Shown in pieces: positions 49,710 to 58,432 of a stretch of DNA of 64,000 nt (the stretch's first letter is position 1; every line of letters begins with the position of its first letter). A program made the position numbers and the translations under genes. This DNA comes from VXRJ01 sp965246995. Its GTDB lineage: Bacteria > Acidobacteriota > Vicinamibacteria > Vicinamibacterales > UBA8438. The stretch is taken from the NCBI GenBank assembly GCA_965246995.1, contig OZ252008.1:2294001-2358000 (forward strand), in the 5' to 3' direction. The notes beneath the pieces were generated by a model. The model ran no database searches. It had not been told where the DNA came from and saw only the letters and a list, made by a program, of their open reading frames with translations.

Positions 49710-50310
49710 ACGGAGCGGCGCGGTGGCCGGCGTCGTGCTCGCCGCCGGCAGCTCGACCCGCATGGGACGTAACAAGCTGTTCTTCGAGCTCGACGGCGAG
49801 ACGCTTCTGAGACGGGTCGTGCGCCGCGCGATCGGCGCCGGTCTCTATTCGGTCCTCGTCGTCGTGGGCCACGAAGGGGAGCGCGCCCAAACGGAGCTCT
49901 CGGGACTGTCGTGCACGACGGTCGTCAATCCCGACCACGCCGAAGGGATCAACCGGTCGCTGCGGACCGGCATCTCCCACGTTCCGGAACGCGCCCGGGC
50001 GGCGGTCGTGATGCTGGCGGACATGCCGTTTGTCACGAGCCGCATGGTTGCAGGTCTCGTCACGCGTTACCGGGAGAGCACGGCCCCGCTCGTCATCTCC
50101 GCCTACGGGGACGTCAATGCGCCGCCGATGCTGTACGACCGCGCGTTGTTTTCCGAGCTCCAGCGCATGACCGGAGAAGGGTGCGGGCGCCAGGTGGTGC
50201 GGCGGCATCGCGACGAGGCGGTCGCGGTCTCCTGGCCGGTGGCGGCGCTCCGCGACATCGACGTTCCCGAAGACTACGAATGGATCAAGGCCGAACTCGC
50301 CACGGGATGA
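49699..50310 (+). CDS. mocA: Molybdenum cofactor cytidylyltransferase
   Basis: 203 residues. 'VAGVVLAAGSSTRMGRNKLFFELDGETLLRRVVRRA' is the nucleotide-binding start of MobA/MocA-type transferases, and 'VVMLADMPFVTSRMVAGLV' carries the metal-binding Asp. MocA joins CMP to molybdopterin to form the MCD cofactor that CO dehydrogenase uses. Its place in the operon agrees with that. It overlaps both neighbours, so translation is coupled. Confidence 0.88.
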   Translation: MLAERSGAVAGVVLAAGSSTRMGRNKLFFELDGETLLRRVVRRAIGAGLYSVLVVVGHEGERAQTELSGLSCTTVVNPDHAEGINRSLRTGISHVPERARAAVVMLADMPFVTSRMVAGLVTRYRESTAPLVISAYGDVNAPPMLYDRALFSELQRMTGEGCGRQVVRRHRDEAVAVSWPVAALRDIDVPEDYEWIKAELATG

Positions 50311-51311
50311 CAGCGATGCGTGCCGACATCCTGCAGCTTGCATCCGATCTCGCCGGTCGCAGCGAGGCGTTCGCGCTGGCCACGGTGGTTCGCCGCGAGC
50401 CGCCGAGCTCGGCGCGTGTCGGCGACACCGCCATCGTGACCCCGGGCGGCGAATTCCACGGCTGGTTGGGCGGAAGCTGCACGCGGCCGACCGTGATCCG
50501 TGAAGCGCTCGCCGCCCTCGCCGACGGGGCGCCGCGGCTGATCGGGATCGTCCGCGACCCCGACTCGGTGCCGGGCACTCGACCCGGGCTGACGGTGTTT
50601 CCGATGGCCTGCCACAGCGGGGGAAGCGTGGAGATCTACATCGAGGCAATGCTCCCGGCGCGTCGGCTGCTGATCTTCGGGGTGTCGCCGGCGGCGCAGG
50701 CGCTGGCGCGCCTGGCGACCGTGCTCGGCTACCGGGTGGAAGCGGTCGATCCGGAAGCCAGCGAAACGCTGTTCCCGGACGTGAACCGATTGGTGACCTG
50801 CGACGCGTCAATCGAGCCTCCCGGCTCTGGACAGGACGCCGCCCGCTGTTTCACCGTCGTCGCGACGCTCGGCCAGCGGGACGAAGAGGCGACCTGGGCG
50901 GCCAGTCGATTGATGCCGGCGTACGTCGGCGTGGTGGCCAGCAGCAAGCGGTTCGGAAAGATACGCGAAACGCTGACCGCACGCGGCGCCAAGCCGGAAC
51001 AGCTCGACCGGATCAGCAATCCCGCCGGCCTCGACATCGGCGCCGAGACGCCCGAGGAAATTGCCCTGAGCATCCTCGCCGAGATCACCCAGCGCGGGCG
51101 CGCCCGCCGTCCCGCCCAGGATTCTGCTCCCGCCGCGGCCGTCACGGACACCGAGCGCGACCCGGTGTGCGGCATGGCCGTGTCCGCCGCGGCTGCCCCC
51201 CACCAGGCCGACGCCGGCGGGAGGACCTATTACTTCTGCGGCGCGCACTGCCGCGATCGGTTCCTGGCGGAGCCGCAGAAGTACGCAGCGGCGGCGGAAG
51301 CCGGAGGGTAG
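50307..51311 (+). CDS. XdhC/CoxF-like protein fused to a YHS metal-binding domain
   Basis: 334 residues; ATG 50307 overlaps the mocA stop (ATGA). Residues 1-270 are a second XdhC-family protein: 'ATVVRREPPSSARVGDTAIVTPGGEFHGWLGGSCTRPTV', 'ACHSGGSVEIYIE', then the Rossmann part LLIFGVSPAAQALARLATVLGYRVEAVD. Residues 285-330 are a YHS domain with RDPVCGMAV and YYFCGAHCRDRFLAEPQKY, whose three cysteines can bind a metal such as copper. CO dehydrogenase contains a Mo-Cu site, so a copper-related role in maturation is tempting but is inference. Confidence 0.85.
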   Translation: MTAMRADILQLASDLAGRSEAFALATVVRREPPSSARVGDTAIVTPGGEFHGWLGGSCTRPTVIREALAALADGAPRLIGIVRDPDSVPGTRPGLTVFPMACHSGGSVEIYIEAMLPARRLLIFGVSPAAQALARLATVLGYRVEAVDPEASETLFPDVNRLVTCDASIEPPGSGQDAARCFTVVATLGQRDEEATWAASRLMPAYVGVVASSKRFGKIRETLTARGAKPEQLDRISNPAGLDIGAETPEEIALSILAEITQRGRARRPAQDSAPAAAVTDTERDPVCGMAVSAAAAPHQADAGGRTYYFCGAHCRDRFLAEPQKYAAAAEAGG

Positions 51312-51312
51312 C

Positions 51313-52212
51313 GTGAGGCCGGAGGTGCGGGCGACGCAGGCGGCGATGGAGCGCCAGGGGTACATCGCCGAGCCGGCCATCGCCACCGCGGTCTTCCTGG
51401 CTCGCACGATGCGCAAGCCGCTCCTCATCGAGGGGGACGCCGGCGTGGGCAAGACCGAGATCGCCAAGGTGCTGGCCCGGATCCTGGACACCGAGCTGAT
51501 CAGATTGCAGTGCTACGAGGGGATCGACGTCAACACGGCCCTGTACGAGTGGAACTACCAGCGGCAGATGCTGCGCCTCCGAATCGCGGGAACGGAGGGC
51601 AGGGATCCGGCAGAAACCGAGCAGATGATCTTCAGCCGCGACTGCCTGCTCGAACGCCCCCTGCTGCGCGCCATCACCCGCCGCGACGGCCCGCCGGTCC
51701 TGCTGATCGACGAGATCGATCGGGCCGACGACGGCTTCGAGGCCTTCCTGCTGGAAGTCCTCTCCGACTTCCAGGTGACGATTCCCGAGCTCGGCGCCAT
51801 CACCGCCACGCACGTGCCGTACGCCGTGCTGACGTCGAACCGCACTCGCGAGATCGGCGACGCGCTGCGCCGCAGGTGCTTCTACCTCTACGTCGAGCAC
51901 CCGTCTCTGGAGAAAGAGGTTCGCATCATCCGCGCCAAGGTGCCGGAGGTCATGGACGGATTGGCCCGGGAAGTAGCAGCGGCCATGCAGGCGTTCCGCG
52001 GACGCCGTCTTCACAAGGCGCCGGGCGTCGCCGAGACGCTGGACTGGACCCGGGCGTTGATGGCGCTGCAACTCGATCATCTCGACGTCGACGCGGTGGA
52101 GGAAACGCTCGGGTGCATTCTGAAGGACCACCACGACGTGCAGGACCTGACCCAGCACGACGTCGAGTCGCTGCTCGCCGACGCACGATCACCGAGCGGC
52201 GCCGATGGATGA
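51313..52212 (+). CDS. coxD: MoxR-type AAA+ ATPase CoxD
   Basis: 299 residues from GTG 51313. It has Walker A LLIEGDAGVGKTEIAKVLA, Walker B PVLLIDEIDRADDGFEAFLLEVLSDFQVTIPELG, sensor 1 AVLTSNRTREIGDALRRRCFYLY, and the YEGIDVNTALYEWNY block of the MoxR/CoxD group. In CO-oxidising bacteria CoxD is needed to build the [CuSMoO2] centre, acting with CoxE and CoxF. It overlaps coxE by 8 bases. Confidence 0.92.
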   Translation: MRPEVRATQAAMERQGYIAEPAIATAVFLARTMRKPLLIEGDAGVGKTEIAKVLARILDTELIRLQCYEGIDVNTALYEWNYQRQMLRLRIAGTEGRDPAETEQMIFSRDCLLERPLLRAITRRDGPPVLLIDEIDRADDGFEAFLLEVLSDFQVTIPELGAITATHVPYAVLTSNRTREIGDALRRRCFYLYVEHPSLEKEVRIIRAKVPEVMDGLAREVAAAMQAFRGRRLHKAPGVAETLDWTRALMALQLDHLDVDAVEETLGCILKDHHDVQDLTQHDVESLLADARSPSGADG

Positions 52213-53335
52213 CCGTGACGTCGTGGAACGGCTGGCCCGCTTCGCGGGCCGGCTTCGGGAACGGGGCGTCGGCGTGTCCATGAGCGACGAGATCGACGGC
52301 GCGGCCGCCCTCCTGCTCGTGGATCTCGGCGATCGGGACGAAGTCCGTTACGCGCTGCGCGCCGCCCTGAAGATTCGACGGTCCGACTGGGACACGTTCG
52401 ACGAGCTGTTTCACGGCTTCTGGACCGCCGAGGACCGGCCGGCCAGGCCGCCGGACCAGCCGGCGCGGCCGCGTTCCGACCGGAGCCGCCCAGCCCCTCA
52501 GTGGAGTTGGATCCAGGCAATCGCGCCGCCTGCCGGTGAACGTGAACGCGAAACGCCCGGCGGAGATCTGCCGGGCTACTCCTCCGACGTGCTCCTGCGC
52601 CGCAAGCCGTTCGACGACTGGTGCGCGGACGACCTGTCCGCCATGGAGCGGCTGCTCGCGCGGGTGGCGCGCCGGCTGGCGTCCCGGCCGAGCCGCCGCC
52701 TGGTTCCGGTCCGCGCTCGGGGCCGGGTGGATCTGAGACGCAGCTTCCGCCACGCGGTGGGAACCGGAGGTGAGTTCCTCTCGCTGGCGCGGCGGGACCG
52801 CGCCGTGGAAAAGCCGGACGTGCTGCTGCTCTGCGACACCAGCGGCTCGATGGATCCGCACACCCGTTTTCTGCTGACCTTCGCGCTGTCCCTCACGCGA
52901 GTGGTGCGACGCTGCGAGGTCTTCGCATTCAACACCTCGCTGACCCGGTTGACGCCGTGGCTGACACCGGGGAGGATCGGTCCGACCCTGGATCGTCTGG
53001 CCGCCGGCGTGCCCGACTGGTCCGGCGGAACCCGGATCGGCGCGAGTCTTGAGGAGTTCGTCACGCGGTATCTGGATACGCTCGTGAGCGCGAAGACCGT
53101 CGTCGTGGTGCTCAGCGACGGGCTGGACCTGGGCAGTCCCGAGGTGCTGGCCAGGGCGATGCGCGACATCCGGGCGAAGGCGCGGAAGGTGATTTGGCTG
53201 AACCCGCTGCTCGGCGACCCGCGCTACCGCCCGGAGGCGCGCGGTATGAAGGCCGCCCTGCCCTTCGTCGAGCATTTCGTGCCGGCACACAATCTGGAAT
53301 CACTCGAGCGGCTGCTGCCGCTCCTGGCAGCCTGA
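52205..53335 (+). CDS. coxE: VWA-domain protein CoxE
   Basis: 376 residues. The N-terminal half is helical with a proline-rich linker (about 80-110). The C-terminal half is a von Willebrand A domain with a MIDAS site, 'LLLCDTSGSMDPHTRFLLTFALSLTRVVRRCEVFAFNTSLTRLT' and 'WSGGTRIGASLEEF' and 'VVVLSDGLDLG'. CoxE works with the AAA+ ATPase CoxD in maturing the copper-molybdenum centre. Confidence 0.9.
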   Translation: MDDRDVVERLARFAGRLRERGVGVSMSDEIDGAAALLLVDLGDRDEVRYALRAALKIRRSDWDTFDELFHGFWTAEDRPARPPDQPARPRSDRSRPAPQWSWIQAIAPPAGERERETPGGDLPGYSSDVLLRRKPFDDWCADDLSAMERLLARVARRLASRPSRRLVPVRARGRVDLRRSFRHAVGTGGEFLSLARRDRAVEKPDVLLLCDTSGSMDPHTRFLLTFALSLTRVVRRCEVFAFNTSLTRLTPWLTPGRIGPTLDRLAAGVPDWSGGTRIGASLEEFVTRYLDTLVSAKTVVVVLSDGLDLGSPEVLARAMRDIRAKARKVIWLNPLLGDPRYRPEARGMKAALPFVEHFVPAHNLESLERLLPLLAA

Positions 53336-53336
53336 C

Positions 53337-54026
53337 ATGGGTATCCCGATAGAGAAGCGCTTCGTCATCAACGCCGCCCCGCAGGAGGTGTGGGCGTTTC
53401 TCACCGATCCGTCCAGGGTGGCGGGTTGTCTGCCCGGCGCCGCGATCACCGGACAGGTCGACGAGCGGACCCACACCGGTACGATCGCTATCAAGGTGGG
53501 GCCGGTCTCGGCCCGGTACAAGGGCACGGTTCGCTTCGAGCGGCTGGACCGGGAGGAGGGCGTGGCGGAGATCGCCGCGGCCGGCCAGGACGTTCGCGGC
53601 AAGGGCGGAGCCGACATGCGCATGACGAGTCGAATCATCGAGCGCGGCCCCTCCGAAACCGAAGTGACCGTAGCGTCGACCGTGAACGTCACCGGCATCC
53701 TGGCGCAGTTCGGCCGGGGGATGATCCAGGACCTCAGCGACCAGATGTTCCGGCAGTTCACCGATGCGATGCGGGCCGAGCTCGAGTCGGCGGCCGACCG
53801 GGTGGGCGCAGACGGCCCGGTCGGCGACCGGTCGGTCGCGGACTCTGCGGGCGCGCAAGCTCCCGGCGGCGCCGCTCCCGGGAGCGACGCGATCGACGCC
53901 GTTTCCCTCGGCGCCAAGGTCGGCGGGCGGGCGCTTGGTCGAGTAGTGCGGCGGCCAGGCTTCTGGTTGGCCGCCGTCATCGTGGGGGCTGCGATCTTCT
54001 GGCTGGTATACTCGCGGCTGTCGTGA
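53337..54026 (+). CDS. coxG: CoxG, SRPBCC-fold membrane-anchored protein
   Basis: 229 residues. The N-terminal 150 residues are a CoxG/SRPBCC domain ('FVINAAPQEVWAFLTDPSRVAGCLPGAAITG...VGPVSARYKGTVRFERLD...MRMTSRI'). A disordered linker leads to a C-terminal membrane helix (FWLAAVIVGAAIFWLVY). CoxG tethers CO dehydrogenase to the membrane or delivers quinone to it. It starts 1 base after the coxE stop. The 120 bp after it are non-coding and may carry a promoter for the structural genes. Confidence 0.9.
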   Translation: MGIPIEKRFVINAAPQEVWAFLTDPSRVAGCLPGAAITGQVDERTHTGTIAIKVGPVSARYKGTVRFERLDREEGVAEIAAAGQDVRGKGGADMRMTSRIIERGPSETEVTVASTVNVTGILAQFGRGMIQDLSDQMFRQFTDAMRAELESAADRVGADGPVGDRSVADSAGAQAPGGAAPGSDAIDAVSLGAKVGGRALGRVVRRPGFWLAAVIVGAAIFWLVYSRLS

Positions 54027-54147
54027 GTCCTCCGCGGGAGGGCTCGGGTTCTGTCACCGGCCGGACCATCGGTGCTCGCTCGAGCCCCACCCGGCTGGAC
54101 TCTTGCCACGGGCTGCTTTCGCCATAGGGTGATTAAGGAGCGTTGCA

Positions 54148-55020
54148 ATGATTCCGTCGGCATTCGACTATCACGCACCGAGCACGATCGAGGAAGCGTT
54201 GGCGCTGCTCGAACGTCACGGGGACGAGGCGAAGGTGCTGTCCGGCGGCCAGAGCCTCCTGCCACTGCTCAAGCTCCGGCTCGGTGACGCCGGCCATCTG
54301 GTGGACATCGGGCGCATCCCGGGGCTCACGGGCATCACGGAGGCGGACGGGTACCTGAGAATCGGTGGTTCCACGCGCGAATCGGATCTGGAACGCTCGG
54401 ATCTCATTCGCGAGAAGTACCCGATCCTGCTGGACACCGCCGCCGTCATTGCCGACCCGCTGGTGCGGAACCGCGCCACGGTGGGAGGCAACCTGGCGCA
54501 CGGCGACCCGGCAAACGACCACCCGGCGACGATGCTCGCGCTCGAGGCGGAAGTGGTGGCGCGAGGTCGCGAGGGCGAGCGCACCATCCCGATTACGCGC
54601 TTCTTCACCGGGCTCTTCGCCACGGCGCTCGCGCCGGCGGAAATCCTCACCGAAATCAGGATTCCCATTCCTCCACCGCGGAGCGGCGGCGCCTACGTCA
54701 AGCTCGAGCGCAAGGTGGGCGACTTCGCCACCGCCGCCACGGCGGCGCAGGTCACGCTCGGCCCACAGGGCGAGATTGCGCGGATCGGGATCGGTCTCAC
54801 CAACGCCGGCCCGACGCCGATCAAGGCGACCGGGGCAGAAGAGTATCTCCTGGGGCGACAGCCGGACGCGGAGGTCATCGCCGAGGCCTCGCGGCTGGCG
54901 GCGGGCGCCGCGTCACCGAGCGCCGACCGGCGCGGGTCGACGGAGTACAAGCGCGACATGGCGCGCGTGCTGACGGGCCGGGCGCTCACCCTGGCGCTGC
55001 AGCGGGCGGGAGGGCAGTAG
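54148..55020 (+). CDS. coxM: Carbon monoxide dehydrogenase medium (FAD) subunit
   Basis: 290 residues, the expected length. It starts MIPSAFDYHAPSTIEEALALL. FAD-binding blocks are VLSGGQSLLPLLKLRLG, ADPLVRNRATVGGNLAHGDPANDHPATMLAL and the C-terminal CO_deh_flav_C domain (KLERKVGDFATAATAAQVTLG). It transfers electrons from the iron-sulfur subunit to the quinone pool. TAAGGAG precedes the ATG, and coxS follows after 2 bases. Confidence 0.93.
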   Translation: MIPSAFDYHAPSTIEEALALLERHGDEAKVLSGGQSLLPLLKLRLGDAGHLVDIGRIPGLTGITEADGYLRIGGSTRESDLERSDLIREKYPILLDTAAVIADPLVRNRATVGGNLAHGDPANDHPATMLALEAEVVARGREGERTIPITRFFTGLFATALAPAEILTEIRIPIPPPRSGGAYVKLERKVGDFATAATAAQVTLGPQGEIARIGIGLTNAGPTPIKATGAEEYLLGRQPDAEVIAEASRLAAGAASPSADRRGSTEYKRDMARVLTGRALTLALQRAGGQ

Positions 55021-55022
55021 GC

Positions 55023-55493
55023 ATGGCGACACACGACGTTCGGATCACCGTGAACGGGGAACCGCAAGAAGCCGCGGTCGAGTCGCGCCTCCTGCTCGTG
55101 CACTGGCTCCGCGACGTGCTGCGCCTCACCGGGACCCATATCGGATGCGACACGACGCACTGCGGAGCGTGCACGGTGTTGCTGGACGGCGAGCCCGTCA
55201 AGTCGTGCACCGTGCTCGCCGTGCAGGCCGATGGCCGGGAAGTGATGACGGTGGAGGGCCTGGAGCAGGACGGATCGCTGCATCCGCTCCAGGAAGGGTT
55301 CCAGGAGGAACACGGGCTGCAATGCGGCTTCTGCACGCCGGGCATGCTGATGACCGGGTCCGCCCTGCTCGAGCGGACCCCGAATCCGAGCGAGGCAGAG
55401 ATCCGGCAGGCGATTTCCGGGAACCTGTGTCGCTGCACCGGCTACGTGAACATCGTCAAGTCGATCGAATACGCGGCCGATAAGCTGCGCTAG
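55023..55493 (+). CDS. coxS: Carbon monoxide dehydrogenase small [2Fe-2S] subunit
   Basis: 156 residues. The plant-type cluster ligands are Cys42, Cys47 and Cys50 (GCDTTHCGACTVLLDG) with a fourth Cys (KSCTVLA). The helical C-domain binds the second cluster with Cys101/Cys104 (CGFCTPGMLM) and Cys136/Cys138 (LCRCTGY). It hands electrons from the Mo-Cu site to the FAD subunit. Confidence 0.95.
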   Translation: MATHDVRITVNGEPQEAAVESRLLLVHWLRDVLRLTGTHIGCDTTHCGACTVLLDGEPVKSCTVLAVQADGREVMTVEGLEQDGSLHPLQEGFQEEHGLQCGFCTPGMLMTGSALLERTPNPSEAEIRQAISGNLCRCTGYVNIVKSIEYAADKLR

Positions 55494-55503
55494 GGGAGAA
55501 ACC

Positions 55504-57870
55504 ATGGCACCCCAGACGACTGCGGAAGTGTGTGGCATGGGCCACTCGATGAAGCGCAAGGAGGATCCCCGCTTCATCCGCGGCCAAGGCAACTACGTGG
55601 ACGACATCCAGCTTCCGGGAATGCTCTACCTGGACATCGTCCGCAGCCCGTTCGCGCATGCCCGGATCACGTCCATCAACACGGAGAACGCGCTCAAGAT
55701 CCCCGGGGTGCTCGCTGTCATCACGGGCGAGACCCTCAAGCAGTACAACCTGCACTGGATGCCGACCCTGATGTCCGACACCCAGATGGTGCTGCCGACC
55801 GAAAAGGTCATGTATCAAGCGCAGGAAGTGGCGGGGGTGATCGCGACGGACCGCTACGCGGCGGCCGACGGGGTCGAGGCGGTGGAGGTGGAGTACGACC
55901 CGCTGCCGGTCGTCGTCGATCCGTTCAAGGCGCTGGAGCCGGACGCGCCGGTGCTGCGCACGGACAAGGAGGGCAAGAAGGACAACCACATCTTCCACTG
56001 GGAAGTGGGCGACCGGGCCGCGACGGAAAGCGCCCTTGCCGACGCCGACGTCGTCGTCAAGCAGGATCTGTACATTCCGCGGATCCACGTCGCGTCCATC
56101 GAAACCTGCGGCTGCGTCGCGGACTTCGACCGGGTCATGGGGAAGCTCAAGGTCTACATGACCACCCAGGCGCCGCACGCCATTCGGACGGTGCTGGCCC
56201 TGGTGGCCGGGCACGTCGGGCTGTCGGAAGAGAAGATCCAGGTCATCTCCCCGGACATCGGCGGCGGGTTCGGCGGCAAGGTGCCCGTCTATCCGGGGTA
56301 CGTGATCGCGATCGCCGCATCGGTCGTGTTGGGCAAGCCCGTCAAGTGGATCGAAGATCGGATGGAGAACCTGCAGGCCGACTCCTTCGCGCGGGACTAC
56401 CACCTGACGGCCGAGCTCGGGGCAACGAAGGACGGCACGCTCACGGCGCTGAAGATCAAGACGGTGGCCGACCACGGCTATACGGACGCCGCCGCGAACC
56501 CGTCGAAGTTTCCCGCCGGCCTGTTCTCGATAGTCACCGGGTCGTACGACCTGAAGCACGCCTTCGCAGAGGTGGACGGCGTGTACACGAACAAGCCGCC
56601 GGGCGGCATCGCCTACCGCTGCTCGTTCCGCGTGACCGAGGCGGTCCACACCATCGAGCGGCTGGCCGACATGATGGCCCAGAAGCTCGACATGGACCCG
56701 GCCGCGCTGCGCCTCAAGAACTTCATCCCCGCGGACAAGTTCCCCTACCAGTCGGTATTGGGGTGGGAGTACGACAGCGGCGACTACCACGGCGCCCTCG
56801 AGAAGGCGATGGACCGGATCGGCTACGCCGAGTTGCGGAAGGAGCAGGCGGAGAAGCGGGCGCGGGGCGAGCTGATGGGCATCGGCATCTCGAGCTTCAC
56901 GGAGATCGTCGGCGCCGGGCCTTCGAAGCAGTTCGACATCCTCGGTATCAAGATGTTCGACTCGTGCGAGATCCGGGTCCATCCCACCGGCAAGGCGACC
57001 GCCCGCTTCGGGACCAAGTCGCAGGGCCAGGGCCACGAGACCACGTACGCGCAGGTGCTCGCCGAAGAGCTGGGCATTCCCGCCGCCCACATCCAGATCG
57101 AAGAGGGAGACACCGACACCGCGCCCTACGGGCTGGGCACGTACGCCAGCCGCTCGACGCCGACGGCCGGAGCGGCCGGGGCGATGGCTGCGCGCAAGGT
57201 CCGCGACAAGGCGAAGAAGATCGCCGCCTACCTGCTGGAGGTGAGCGAGGACGACCTGGAATGGACGCCGGGGACCTTCTCGGTCAAGGGCGCACCGCAG
57301 AAATCGAAGACGATCCAGGAGCTCGCGTTCGCCGCCTACACCAACCACCCGCCCGGCATGGAGGGCGGCCTGGAGGCGGTCTCGTACTACGATCCGCCGA
57401 ACCTGACGTTCCCGTTCGGCAGCTACATCTGCGTCGTCGACATCGACCGCGGCACGGGAGAAGTGAAGATACGCCGGTTCGTGGCGGTGGACGACTGCGG
57501 CAACATCATCAATCCGATGATCGTCGACGGGCAGATCCACGGCGGCCTCACGATGGGCATGGCCCCCGCGTTGCTCGAGGAGATCAGCTACGACGAGAAC
57601 GGCAACATTCAGGGCGGAAGCTTCATGGACTACCTGGTCCCCACGGCGATGGAGACGCCGCGGTGGGAGACCGACAAGACCGTGACCCCGTCGCCGCACC
57701 ATCCGCTGGGCGCGAAGGGCGTCGGAGAGTCGGCCACCGTGGGCGCGCCGCCGGCGATCGTCAACGCCGTCGTGGATGCATTGGCGCATCTCGGCGTGCG
57801 GCACATCGACATTCCGATCACGCCCGAAAAGGTGTGGACGATTCTGAAGGACAGCGGCGCCGGCCTCTAG
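55504..57870 (+). CDS. coxL: Carbon monoxide dehydrogenase large subunit, form I
   Basis: 788 residues. It binds the molybdopterin-cytosine-dinucleotide and the copper of the active site. GGIAYRCSFRVTEA contains the form I motif AYXCSFR, with Cys373 as the copper ligand; form II enzymes read AYRGAGR instead. Other blocks are PDIGGGFGGK, GQGHETTYAQVLAEELG and, near the end, HHPLGAKGVGESATVGAPPAIVNAVVDAL with the catalytic Glu. It oxidises CO to CO2 with water as the oxygen source (EC 1.2.5.3). GGGAGAAACC lies before the ATG. The cluster order resembles carboxydotrophs but the structural genes are M-S-L. Confidence 0.96.
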   Translation: MAPQTTAEVCGMGHSMKRKEDPRFIRGQGNYVDDIQLPGMLYLDIVRSPFAHARITSINTENALKIPGVLAVITGETLKQYNLHWMPTLMSDTQMVLPTEKVMYQAQEVAGVIATDRYAAADGVEAVEVEYDPLPVVVDPFKALEPDAPVLRTDKEGKKDNHIFHWEVGDRAATESALADADVVVKQDLYIPRIHVASIETCGCVADFDRVMGKLKVYMTTQAPHAIRTVLALVAGHVGLSEEKIQVISPDIGGGFGGKVPVYPGYVIAIAASVVLGKPVKWIEDRMENLQADSFARDYHLTAELGATKDGTLTALKIKTVADHGYTDAAANPSKFPAGLFSIVTGSYDLKHAFAEVDGVYTNKPPGGIAYRCSFRVTEAVHTIERLADMMAQKLDMDPAALRLKNFIPADKFPYQSVLGWEYDSGDYHGALEKAMDRIGYAELRKEQAEKRARGELMGIGISSFTEIVGAGPSKQFDILGIKMFDSCEIRVHPTGKATARFGTKSQGQGHETTYAQVLAEELGIPAAHIQIEEGDTDTAPYGLGTYASRSTPTAGAAGAMAARKVRDKAKKIAAYLLEVSEDDLEWTPGTFSVKGAPQKSKTIQELAFAAYTNHPPGMEGGLEAVSYYDPPNLTFPFGSYICVVDIDRGTGEVKIRRFVAVDDCGNIINPMIVDGQIHGGLTMGMAPALLEEISYDENGNIQGGSFMDYLVPTAMETPRWETDKTVTPSPHHPLGAKGVGESATVGAPPAIVNAVVDALAHLGVRHIDIPITPEKVWTILKDSGAGL

Positions 57871-57898
57871 CGTTGCCGTCCGTAGACGGTTCGTCACT

Positions 57899-58411
57899 TC
57901 AGGTCCTGTTCAGCCCGTGGCGCACGGCGGCCAAGGCCGTAAGGGTCGCCGCCAGCGCCACGCAGATTGAAAGCGCGTAACCCTTCGACAGGGTGAACAG
58001 CGACGCGCTCGCCACCTGCGGGGCAGACACCTCAGGATAGAGAACCAGCAGGAAGATGATCTGGATGTTCTCGCACAGGTCGAGCACGCCCGCGCCGATC
58101 GGCAGACATGCGAGCGTCCACAGGCGTTCCGTCGGCCGGAAGCGATAGACGAGTCCGGCCAGCAAGCTGGCGTAAACGATGGGGAGCAACGTGTCCAGGG
58201 TGGCGCTGGACCACGCGTACACCCATCGCCCCTGCTCGCCGTAGGCCTCCAGAACCACGACGGCCTCCCGGTAGGTGTAGCCCGATTTCACGTCGAGCAT
58301 CTCGCCGCCGATGGGCAGAGCCGGAAACACGGCAAAGACGAGAATCAGCGTCGCCAGCAGGGTAGCGCTGAGCGCCGGCGTCGTGCTGATCGACTCGAAG
58401 TACGTTCTCAT
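57899..58411 (-). CDS. Four-helix membrane protein of unknown function
   Basis: 170 residues with four hydrophobic segments (about 11-33, 70-90, 95-130 and 140-165). A periplasmic loop carries MLDVKSGYTYREAVVVLEAYGEQGRWVYAWSSATLDTLLPIVY. It resembles uncharacterised integral membrane proteins; no motif suggests a function. It is convergent with coxL and read from the opposite strand, so it is not part of that operon. Confidence 0.65.
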   Translation of the reverse strand: MRTYFESISTTPALSATLLATLILVFAVFPALPIGGEMLDVKSGYTYREAVVVLEAYGEQGRWVYAWSSATLDTLLPIVYASLLAGLVYRFRPTERLWTLACLPIGAGVLDLCENIQIIFLLVLYPEVSAPQVASASLFTLSKGYALSICVALAATLTALAAVRHGLNRT

Positions 58412-58432
58412 GCTAACCAGTTGCCGACGAAA

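Noticed and set aside
54106..54117. CCACGGGCTGCT before coxM, equal to the end of the CTAG miniature elements.
   Set aside because: Only 12 bases match, with no partner end and no CTAG; probably chance or a very old remnant.
55456..57897. An 813-codon open frame on the minus strand opposite coxL, and similar long antisense frames opposite aroC (3822-5393), the IS1380 transposase and the PQQ genes (40321-42342 plus strand).
   Set aside because: They mirror real genes, are rich in Arg, His and Val, lack recognisable motifs, and are expected in high-GC DNA where stop codons are rare.
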